A stretch of 45,479 bases of DNA, taken from the IMG/VR virus record IMGVR_UViG_3300030098_007001, positions 1-45,479 of that record, one strand, 5' to 3'. Shown here in pieces: positions 40,035 to 45,479 of this stretch (position 1 is the first letter of the stretch; each line of letters begins with the position of its first letter). A program made the translations under genes and the position numbers. Source of the stretch: a virus. Below the pieces are notes generated by a model. It ran no database searches and was not told the origin of the DNA. It saw only the letters and a list, made by a program, of their open reading frames with translations.

Positions 40035-40039
40035 CTACA

Positions 40040-40046
40040 TATTTAC
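40040..40046 (-). promoter_or_regulatory. Late-type promoter box GTAAATA before ppa
   Basis: Minus-strand GTAAATA, TGTAG, then GTG at 40034. Confidence 0.6.
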
Positions 40047-40067
40047 TCATGTAAGTAAACATGTCAA

Positions 40068-40421
40068 TCATAGCTTTTCTCCTTTACCTACAGGAGGCAA
40101 TACAATATCTTCAGGGTTTTTACCTGACATAGTTTTAACTTGAAAAGTATTACTTGGTGCTGAAGAAGTAGATAAATGAACATCATCTTGGGCTATAATA
40201 ACACCTGGCTGTTGTTGTGGTGGTGCAACCGGTGCATGATGTCCGTTGCCAAATTTTACTTTAGCAGCAGTATGAGCTCCTACATTACCACCAACATATA
40301 TACCAAATACCCACTTCATCATATCTGCCCATCCTGTAAAGTCAGTATGGTTAGTAAAAACAAAAGCAGTAGAAGCTATAAACAAAGCTAAACCTGCTAT
40401 AAATTTACGTGACTTAATCAT
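40068..40421 (-). CDS. Membrane protein, 117 aa
   Basis: Two N-terminal hydrophobic segments (KFIAGLALFIASTAFVFTNH, MMKWVFGIYVGGNVGAHTAA), then a Pro/Gln and Ser-rich cytoplasmic or periplasmic tail. It overlaps the previous gene's stop codon (TAATG). Could be a small holin-like or head-vertex membrane protein; unknown. Confidence 0.6.
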   Translation of the reverse strand: MIKSRKFIAGLALFIASTAFVFTNHTDFTGWADMMKWVFGIYVGGNVGAHTAAKVKFGNGHHAPVAPPQQQPGVIIAQDDVHLSTSSAPSNTFQVKTMSGKNPEDIVLPPVGKGEKL

Positions 40422-40690
40422 TAGAGTGGTGTATCTTCGTCAACCTCTTTAAAACCTTCTGCCTCGTCAGTTATACCTATATCTTCTTTACCTTCAGCAT
40501 CTTCCGGCAAAGCAGCAGAAATACCTATAAGCTTATCTAAATTTGGACATCCCTCTTCATCTTCGATATCAGGATCTAACTCTGCCATAGGACCGGGCAA
40601 TTCACCTTCAGCATCGTAGGTATCGGCATCTGGATTTCTGCGCTCATTAATGAGAGCTCCCCAAATAAGCTTATCGTCGTCTTTAATCAT
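40421..40690 (-). CDS. Acidic hypothetical protein, 89 aa
   Basis: Very acidic (PGPMAELDPDIEDEEGCPNL, EDAEGKEDIGITDEAEGF), without TM or signal. Coupled by TAATG to both neighbours. No family recognised. Confidence 0.6.
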   Translation of the reverse strand: MIKDDDKLIWGALINERRNPDADTYDAEGELPGPMAELDPDIEDEEGCPNLDKLIGISAALPEDAEGKEDIGITDEAEGFKEVDEDTPL

Positions 40691-41130
40691 TAGTCAGTTG
40701 CGTGACCTTTTCCTGAGCCAGTGAAACCATGAGCTGCGCCCATCTTGTTCATCTTCTGCTCATATGACTCGTCCTCATGATGGCCTTCTGCATCTTCATG
40801 ATCTTTAGCTAACTTCCTTTCAGCAGCGCCATAAGCATCTCTTGCAAGAGCATCTCTTTCATGATCAGTAAGAGATCCTTCTTTTTTAAGCCGCTCTTTA
40901 GCAGCATCGATTAAACGATCACCAGCAGTGCCCATTCCTTCGACTTTCTTAAGAAGATCAGCATCTGACAGCTTACCTGTCTTATCATGTTCAGCGTCTT
41001 CTTCTGCCATATGGTCGGCAGCTTGTTGAGCTAATCCTCCCATACTCATGTGTGCTCCACCCATCATAGCGCCATATGCTTCGCTAAGTAGGTCTATATC
41101 TTTTTTGAAACTTCTGTGTTGTTTGCCCAT
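40690..41130 (-). CDS. Hypothetical, possible head-internal protein, 146 aa
   Basis: Opens MGKQHRSFKKDIDLLSEAYG. The basic start followed by a hydrophobic-x-E-A-Y element resembles T4 capsid-targeting peptides with a cleavage after Glu. The rest is highly charged, His/Asp/Ala-rich helix. A TATAAATA box lies eight bases before the ATG. Confidence 0.6.
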   Translation of the reverse strand: MGKQHRSFKKDIDLLSEAYGAMMGGAHMSMGGLAQQAADHMAEEDAEHDKTGKLSDADLLKKVEGMGTAGDRLIDAAKERLKKEGSLTDHERDALARDAYGAAERKLAKDHEDAEGHHEDESYEQKMNKMGAAHGFTGSGKGHATD

Positions 41131-41159
41131 AGTAATATTATTTATACTAACTGATTAAA

Positions 41160-41909
41160 TTATACAACTTTTTTTACAACTGCAAGTGCATAGTCACGAT
41201 TAAGCTTAGCTATATTAACAGCAGGTATATCTTTCGGGCATACAGCTTCACATTCATAATGGTTACTACAACCACCAAACCCTTCTTCATCCATAGCTTT
41301 TACCATTCTTATAGCTCTTCTATCTTTCTCAGGCTTACCTTGAGGTAGACTATTAAGATGAGTAACCTTAGCACTTACAAACAACATAGCACTAGAGTTC
41401 TTACAAGCAGCTACGCAAGCACCGCAACCAATACAAGCAGCAGATTCAAATGCATGATCAGCATCTTCTTTAACAATAGGTATACTATTAGCATCAGGAG
41501 CAGAGCCAGTACGTACGGAAACGTAACCTCCAGCTTGAATAATACGATCTAAAGCAGATCTATCTACAGCTAAGTCTTTTAATATAGGAAATGCTTTAGC
41601 TCTGAAAGGCTCAATCCATATAGTACTACCATCTTCGAAATGACGCATATGAAGCTGACAGGTAGTAGTAGCATGCTCTCTACTATGAGGTACTCCGTTA
41701 ATAGTTAACGAACACATACCACATATACCTTCTCTACAATCATGATCGAAATGGATAGGCATATCGCCCGAAGTAATAAGATCCTCGTTAACTATATCAA
41801 GCATCTCTAAGAAAGAACACTCAGCAGGTATATTCTTAGCATCGTAATCTTCTATACGACCTTTATCATCTGCGCTATCCTGGCGCCATACCTTAAGCTT
41901 CAGATCCAT
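41160..41909 (-). CDS. sdhB: Succinate dehydrogenase/fumarate reductase iron-sulfur subunit
   Basis: 249 aa, full length. All cluster ligands are visible: [2Fe-2S] Cys58, 63, 66, 84 ([14 protein letters not shown]); [4Fe-4S] Cys159, 162, 165, with Cys169; [3Fe-4S] Cys214, 220, 224 ([14 protein letters not shown]). The sequence resembles the type found in Bacteroidota, Chlorobiota and PVC bacteria. In the host it carries electrons from the flavoprotein SdhA to quinone. No sdhA or sdhC is in the window. Base composition matches neighbours, so it is not a very recent arrival. A TTAAATA box lies nine bases before the ATG. Confidence 0.95.
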   Translation of the reverse strand: MDLKLKVWRQDSADDKGRIEDYDAKNIPAECSFLEMLDIVNEDLITSGDMPIHFDHDCREGICGMCSLTINGVPHSREHATTTCQLHMRHFEDGSTIWIEPFRAKAFPILKDLAVDRSALDRIIQAGGYVSVRTGSAPDANSIPIVKEDADHAFESAACIGCGACVAACKNSSAMLFVSAKVTHLNSLPQGKPEKDRRAIRMVKAMDEEGFGGCSNHYECEAVCPKDIPAVNIAKLNRDYALAVVKKVV

Positions 41910-41980
41910 AGCTAAACATATTTAATCATAAAGGATCGAAGATCACTCGGCAAAAAATTTCTCCTTTGGTCTCTTTGGTC

Positions 41981-41987
41981 TTAAATA
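41981..41987 (+). promoter_or_regulatory. Late-type promoter box TTAAATA before ferredoxin
   Basis: TTAAATA, five bases, then ATG at 41993; divergent from the sdhB box at 41919-41925. Confidence 0.65.
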
Positions 41988-41992
41988 TTTAT

Positions 41993-42223
41993 ATGGCAGA
42001 AAAAGAAAACAAATATGCAGATAATGTACCTGGCCCATATTACGTAGATGAAATGTGTATTGATTGTGATGCTTGCCGTCAAACTGCACCAGATAACTTC
42101 ACGCGAAATGATGATGAAGGATATTCATACGTATATAAGCAGCCAGTGAATGCTGATGAAGAAGAGCTATGCTTAGAAGCTTTAGAAGGATGTCCTGTAG
42201 ATGCTATAGGAAATGACGGTTAA
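41993..42223 (+). CDS. [4Fe-4S] ferredoxin, 76 aa
   Basis: Cys ligands in MCIDCDACRQTAPDNF (C-x2-C-x2-C) and a distant ALEGCPVDAIG, the single-cluster ferredoxin pattern. It has acidic surface residues throughout. ATG 41993 is set by the promoter; an upstream in-frame start overlaps it. It is a single plus-strand gene between minus-strand units and may carry electrons for host or phage redox enzymes. Confidence 0.9.
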   Translation: MAEKENKYADNVPGPYYVDEMCIDCDACRQTAPDNFTRNDDEGYSYVYKQPVNADEEELCLEALEGCPVDAIGNDG

Positions 42224-43194
42224 ACGTCAATAACTGTTTCAGATTGTCCTCCTAACTTAGCATAGGCGGCAACTAAGTCGTCGTATCTATCTGAACTACT
42301 ATCTAAAAGATACTCTACTGTTAATGGAGTATTATGATAATCTTTTACAGCCTTATCGTACTCTTTCTCAATCATGCGCATACCTCTTTGATATGGATGA
42401 TTACTCATAAAGTCTTCTAGCTTATCTATCTCATCGTTAAGCTTGTTCATCTCATCCTCTTTACCTTCTCTACGCGCCTTGTTACGATCCATACTTAATT
42501 TTGTCTTATTATATCTAGCTTCTCTATATGAGTCGTAATCATTCTCCCTTTTAAACTCCTCTGTCTCGTATTCTCTTTCTTTAGGTCTCTTCTTACCTAT
42601 ATCTCTATTAACAAATTGTACTAGCTTATTAGCAAAGTCCATAGCGTCTCTATCACTGCCTTCTCTCTGACCACCAATACCATGCTTATTGCTCATGTAT
42701 AAAGACATGTAAGAGTTATCATCTAAGATCTGTTTAATTGTCTTACCTTCTAAAGATCTAAGAAAATCCTCAAGGGTACCCCCTTTCGGTATTAGAGCTG
42801 TAGTTCTATCTTCTTCCATCTCACCATGCGTCTTATTAGATGGTGCACTAGGAGGTCGGGTACGTCTATATCTACCCCCAGAGCCATCTCTAGCTGCATC
42901 TACATTACTAGGTGCACCGCCTCTAGACATATCAAATGATTTACCTTTAGGTGCCTTCGATGTACCTTTCTCCCAATTCTCTTTTAAAAGCTTATCTTTA
43001 AGACCAAAGTCTTTTACAGCTTTCTGTATCATAAAGCAATTACAATGTGGACAATCATCACCGCATTTACACTCCATTACTGGAGAGCCGCAGCAATCTT
43101 TAGAACACATCAATACTCCGTTTACAGCCTTCTCTATAAGGAGCTTAGTATCGTAAGCTTCAGCTAAAAATCTAAATTCGTTTTTTGCTCTCAT
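42220..43194 (-). CDS. Cys-rich zinc-ribbon-like hypothetical protein, 324 aa
   Basis: Begins RAKNEFRFLAEAYDTKLL, again a hydrophobic-A-E-A-Y element. A Cys/His cluster follows (MCSKDCCGSPVMECKCGDDC, then PHCNCF), likely binding metal. The rest is charged and helical with a basic Gly/Arg linker. It starts right after the gene at 43195. Possibly packaged in the head; no family recognised. Confidence 0.65.
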   Translation of the reverse strand: MRAKNEFRFLAEAYDTKLLIEKAVNGVLMCSKDCCGSPVMECKCGDDCPHCNCFMIQKAVKDFGLKDKLLKENWEKGTSKAPKGKSFDMSRGGAPSNVDAARDGSGGRYRRTRPPSAPSNKTHGEMEEDRTTALIPKGGTLEDFLRSLEGKTIKQILDDNSYMSLYMSNKHGIGGQREGSDRDAMDFANKLVQFVNRDIGKKRPKEREYETEEFKRENDYDSYREARYNKTKLSMDRNKARREGKEDEMNKLNDEIDKLEDFMSNHPYQRGMRMIEKEYDKAVKDYHNTPLTVEYLLDSSSDRYDDLVAAYAKLGGQSETVIDV

Positions 43195-43479
43195 TTATTT
43201 GCCACTGGTTATATAATCCATATCTTCTGGGTCAAATATATCAGTAAGTGCCCCAACTAATTCTTTAAGTGCATCAGCTACTTCATTGACGTTAATATCT
43301 TCTGGGTGTCCATCGATGCGAAGCTCGTCTTTAAACATCTCTAACGCTTCATGAACCTTTTTAATACCCTTGGCATGATCTGAATCATATTCAGCATCTT
43401 CATCTTTATAGATGTTATCATAAGCTTCTGCCATTAAATGAGCTTCTCGGGCATTCTTATTATAAATTTTATCTGCCAT
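43195..43479 (-). CDS. Hypothetical, possible head-internal protein, 94 aa
   Basis: Start ATG 43479 by promoter spacing; the longer frame begins upstream of the box. MADKIYNKNAREAHLMAEAY repeats the M-A-E-A-Y element near the N-terminus; the remainder is acidic helix (VHEALEMFKDELRID). No family recognised. Confidence 0.65.
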   Translation of the reverse strand: MADKIYNKNAREAHLMAEAYDNIYKDEDAEYDSDHAKGIKKVHEALEMFKDELRIDGHPEDINVNEVADALKELVGALTDIFDPEDMDYITSGK

Positions 43480-43484
43480 AATAT

Positions 43485-43491
43485 TATTTAT
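43485..43491 (-). promoter_or_regulatory. Late-type promoter box ATAAATA
   Basis: Minus-strand CATAAATA, ATATT, then ATG at 43479. Confidence 0.65.
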
Positions 43492-43504
43492 GCTAATTGT
43501 TATT

Positions 43505-43867
43505 TTATTCCCAAGGTACAGCACATAAACCAATAGTTGGAGTTTGTCTGGTATCTTCTATACTACCAGTTAAGTAAGACATTAGAGACCAATAACGATT
43601 GGTAGCAAATAGGAACTGCTTACAATCATCTTCTGTTAAACCAGATAAAGGAACGAATCCCGCGGGAGAGGGAGGTGGTATCTCTATTGTAATATTATTA
43701 AGTGAATCACCAAAGGTTCCGTTCCAATTAGCACTAAGAGTACAATTGATACCTAATACAACGTTATCTAATTCCCCACTAGTTCTCCATTCCCCCATAT
43801 CTTTATTATAGAAATACTTAAACTGAACTTCTAGATCATATATATGAACTGATGTATTATACGCCAT
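43505..43867 (-). CDS. Hypothetical, probably structural protein, 120 aa
   Basis: MAYNTSVHIYDLEVQFKYF opening, then beta-rich sequence with a Pro-rich loop (IEIPPPSPAGFVPLSG). The promoter spacing selects ATG 43867 over an ATG six bases upstream that overlaps the box. First gene left of the structured intergenic region. Could be a tail or neck protein; unassigned. Confidence 0.6.
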   Translation of the reverse strand: MAYNTSVHIYDLEVQFKYFYNKDMGEWRTSGELDNVVLGINCTLSANWNGTFGDSLNNITIEIPPPSPAGFVPLSGLTEDDCKQFLFATNRYWSLMSYLTGSIEDTRQTPTIGLCAVPWE

Positions 43868-43872
43868 ATACA

Positions 43873-43879
43873 TATTTAT
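43873..43879 (-). promoter_or_regulatory. Late-type promoter box ATAAATA
   Basis: Minus-strand AATAAATA, TGTAT, then ATG at 43867. Confidence 0.7.
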
Positions 43880-43899
43880 TACTACCCCCTATATAGGAA

Positions 43900-44095
43900 C
43901 TTTCGCGGGAGCGCTAAAAAATTTTTTTGAGACATGTCAAACCCAAGGTTAAGGAACACCCTCTCTATATAACCAATCTGGAGCGCTGACTGTCTCTAGC
44001 AGGGGGTCTCTCTGAGAGGGGGGCACTCGAGAGGCAAGGCCCCTCTCGCTCAGTTGCCCGAAACGAGAGGGGTGTTTGTTATGCCGATGAGAAAG
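43900..44095. other. GC-rich structured intergenic region
   Basis: No convincing ORF. GAGAGGGG (around 44014-44021), CCCCTCTCG (around 44041-44049) and CGAGAGGGG (around 44065-44073) form two mutually exclusive perfect stems. GGAGCGCT occurs twice, near 43907 and 43981. No clear T tract follows either stem. It lies at the junction between late-type and early-type genes, so it may be a terminator/attenuator, a small RNA or an origin. Confidence 0.5.
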
Positions 44096-44100
44096 TTATA

Positions 44101-45006
44101 TTAGATCTTCTTCCATACTGCGTTAGAACCTCTGCCGTACTTCTTAAGCTTCTTATCATCTACTAGAGCCTTAAGCGCTACGTAGGTCTGACCTTTAGTT
44201 AAGTTGAAGGTAGACATTACCCGCTGCTCAGTAATATTAGGCGGGTCCATCTTAAGGATATTCTTTTTAAGTTCAGCCTTCCTATCCTTCTTAGACTTAA
44301 TCTTCTTACCAGTCGTTACCTTATCGCCGATATGGAAGCCTTTATGACCCATAATAGCCTGAACGTCGATACACTGACCGAACCTATTCTTCGACACCGA
44401 AATAATTCTCGTAGTGTCATCATCGTTCTCAAGGTCATGAGTAATCATCATATTGACATCTACACTATGCGGTACGAGGGTCGATCCCTTCAGCTGGCCG
44501 TTCTTAGTAAGATGCATAATAAAGATCAACACACACTCGGTCTCCTTAGCTTTATTACAAAGAGTACTGATAGCGTACTGCTCGAGCTGCCTACTATTCA
44601 TCTTAGTCTTAGTAGTCAGGGCCTGGAACGAATCGACGACCATCACATCGTTATCCTCCATAGCCTTAGCGATCGTATCGATATCGGTAACGTTAGCAAT
44701 CTTAACGTTCTTAACAGCAAGGCGCCTACAAGTAAAGGCGAGCTGGAAGCAGTTCTCCTCCCCGGAAGCATATCCAGTAGAGTAGCCAGCCTGCGACAAA
44801 TGCTCAAGAAGCTGCAGGGCAAAGGTAGTCTTACCGCACCCAGCCTGAGCCGTCAGCGTAATAGAGGCCCCGGGGAGTAACCCTTCGCCAAAAAGCTTAT
44901 CGAAGTCCTGAACTCCGGACTTCATCCGATTAAAAAAGATCTCAGGGATCTCGATCTTACCTACTGCGGTAAAATCAGTCTGGTCAATACCTAGTTTCAT
45001 CTGCAT
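44101..45006 (-). CDS. RadA/Sms-like RecA-family ATPase
   Basis: 301 aa. Walker A LTAQAGCGKTTFALQLLEHL, the RadA-type GEE motif (YASGEENCFQLA), Walker B DVMVVDSFQAL and the KNRFG motif characteristic of RadA. It lacks the N-terminal zinc finger and C-terminal Lon-like domain; instead it ends in a winged-helix-like tail (TEQRVMSTFNLTKGQTYVAL). Probably acts in recombination or replication as a DNA motor. Codons are more GC-rich than in the left part. TATAAT plus six bases precede ATG 45006. Confidence 0.85.
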   Translation of the reverse strand: MQMKLGIDQTDFTAVGKIEIPEIFFNRMKSGVQDFDKLFGEGLLPGASITLTAQAGCGKTTFALQLLEHLSQAGYSTGYASGEENCFQLAFTCRRLAVKNVKIANVTDIDTIAKAMEDNDVMVVDSFQALTTKTKMNSRQLEQYAISTLCNKAKETECVLIFIMHLTKNGQLKGSTLVPHSVDVNMMITHDLENDDDTTRIISVSKNRFGQCIDVQAIMGHKGFHIGDKVTTGKKIKSKKDRKAELKKNILKMDPPNITEQRVMSTFNLTKGQTYVALKALVDDKKLKKYGRGSNAVWKKI

Positions 45007-45012
45007 AACAAT

Positions 45013-45018
45013 ATTATA
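45013..45018 (-). promoter_or_regulatory. Early-type promoter TATAAT
   Basis: Minus strand GGAACTATAC-TATAAT, six bases, then ATG at 45006. The same upstream string is repeated before 45207. Confidence 0.65.
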
Positions 45019-45027
45019 GTATAGTTC

Positions 45028-45207
45028 CTAAAGCCAATCCTGGCACCTTGCCTCTTCGTGATCCTTCAGCGCCTTCTTCAGCCGCTCGTTAATAACCCTA
45101 TCATCGGGATTATTATTAGTATAACCAACAAGCCACATAAGCTCGTCTCTAAGTAGGGTAGCGGCTGAGCGCTCCTCCGTAAGTTTTTCAAAGTCTGTTT
45201 TCGGCAT
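45028..45207 (-). CDS. Small hypothetical protein, 59 aa
   Basis: MPKTDFEKLTEERSAATLLR, helical and charged, ending EEARCQDWL. Its TAG stop overlaps the GGAAC element of the next promoter. No family recognised. Confidence 0.65.
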   Translation of the reverse strand: MPKTDFEKLTEERSAATLLRDELMWLVGYTNNNPDDRVINERLKKALKDHEEARCQDWL

Positions 45208-45213
45208 ACTCTT

Positions 45214-45219
45214 ATTATA
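45214..45219 (-). promoter_or_regulatory. Early-type promoter TATAAT
   Basis: AGGAACTATAC-TATAAT, six bases, then ATG at 45207. Confidence 0.65.
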
Positions 45220-45228
45220 GTATAGTTC

Positions 45229-45387
45229 CTATTGAGTCAGTTTATCTTCCAAAACATTCAACATTATCTCACAATCTTCATTGATCGCTTCTGCCTCGGT
45301 CCTAGTCAATCCTTCGATCGTATCGATGAAATCAACGATCAGCTCGGCAGCCTTAATGACTTCTTTGTTAGTAATCTTCTCTCTCAT
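45229..45387 (-). CDS. Small hypothetical protein, 52 aa
   Basis: MREKITNKEVIKAAELIVDF, helical and acidic, ending VLEDKLTQ. Its TAG stop overlaps the next AGGAAC element. No family recognised. Confidence 0.6.
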   Translation of the reverse strand: MREKITNKEVIKAAELIVDFIDTIEGLTRTEAEAINEDCEIMLNVLEDKLTQ

Positions 45388-45394
45388 CCCTTTT

Positions 45395-45400
45395 ATTATA
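45395..45400 (-). promoter_or_regulatory. Early-type promoter TATAAT
   Basis: AGGAACTCTGA-TATAAT, seven bases, then ATG at 45387. Third member of the AGGAAC/TATAAT series. Confidence 0.55.
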
Positions 45401-45411
45401 TCAGAGTTCCT

Positions 45412-45479
45412 TTACCACTTCAACCTATCCTCTAAATTACACAACTGATTTTCTAACCTCTCACTCCACAATCCATCCT
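45412..45479 (-). CDS. C-terminal end of a gene cut by the window edge
   Basis: An open frame from the right edge reads DGLWSERLENQLCNLEDRLK and a final Trp before TAA at 45412. The stop is followed directly by the next AGGAAC promoter, as for its neighbours. Too short to identify. Confidence 0.45.
   Translation of the reverse strand, partial: DGLWSERLENQLCNLEDRLKW

Noticed and set aside
44332-44880. 182-codon plus-strand ORF antisense to the RadA-like gene
   Set aside because: The minus-strand protein has complete ATPase motifs; the antisense frame shows no family features.
1-45479. tRNA genes
   Set aside because: Scanning for GGTTCGA-type T-arms gave only the tmRNA; no other cloverleaf was seen by eye. 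A covariance search would be needed to be certain.

Overview
The window looks like part of a large, AT-rich, tailed double-stranded DNA phage of the T4-like (contractile-tail) type, probably marine. Evidence for this is a gp5-like baseplate hub and spike pair, two giant modular tail-fiber genes, class I ribonucleotide reductase (NrdA/NrdB), endolysin, holin-like and spanin-like genes, a RadA-like ATPase, and a T4-late-type promoter element (TATAAATA-like) in front of many transcription units. Several cargo genes point to a host in the Planctomycetota-Verrucomicrobiota-Lentisphaerota (PVC) group or a relative: a DUF1549/DUF1553 plus DUF1501 pair, a small prepilin-like protein, an EF-hand secreted protein, and a one-piece tmRNA. 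The host assignment is inference.

Layout. Positions 1-12575 (minus) hold tail-fiber genes: one running off the left edge, one of 2859 aa, and one of 227 aa. Positions 12575-16000 (minus) form a tight operon: membrane proteins, a formyltransferase, a P-loop kinase, QueF and a GT2 glycosyltransferase. Together with a transglycosylase-like gene at 21818-22630 this suggests 7-deazaguanine modification of the phage DNA, possibly formyl-preQ1. Positions 16058-21798 (plus) form a curli-type operon: two small membrane proteins, CsgF, CsgG, a curlin-repeat protein, a FecR-domain protein and a CHASE2 adenylate cyclase. Positions 22679-25209 are baseplate genes. Positions 25202-29561 (minus) are ClpP, NrdA, NrdB, small proteins and a phosphoribosyltransferase. 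Positions 29617-32413 are the lysis region and small genes. Positions 32445-35633 (plus) are DUF1549/DUF1553, DUF1501 and the prepilin-like gene. Positions 35690-43867 are mostly minus-strand: an outer-membrane-like protein, a lysozyme-like protein, tmRNA, the EF-hand protein, pyrophosphatase, a succinate dehydrogenase iron-sulfur subunit and putative head-internal proteins, with a ferredoxin on plus. A structured GC-rich intergenic region (43874-44100) separates these from early-type genes (RadA-like ATPase and tiny genes) at the right edge.

The most striking sequence-level signal is that at least 17 transcription units start with (A/T/G)TAAATA, then exactly five bases, then ATG or GTG. If this is a T4-type late -10 box, transcription would start on the start codon and the late mRNAs would be leaderless. 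The early-type genes show TATAAT followed by five to seven bases and then ATG, with nearly the same geometry. A second theme is envelope cargo: about nine exported proteins (curli pore and fiber, FecR, cytochrome-motif protein, DUF1501, pseudopilin, barrel-like protein, EF-hand protein) are encoded alongside a cAMP-forming enzyme and a lone SdhB.
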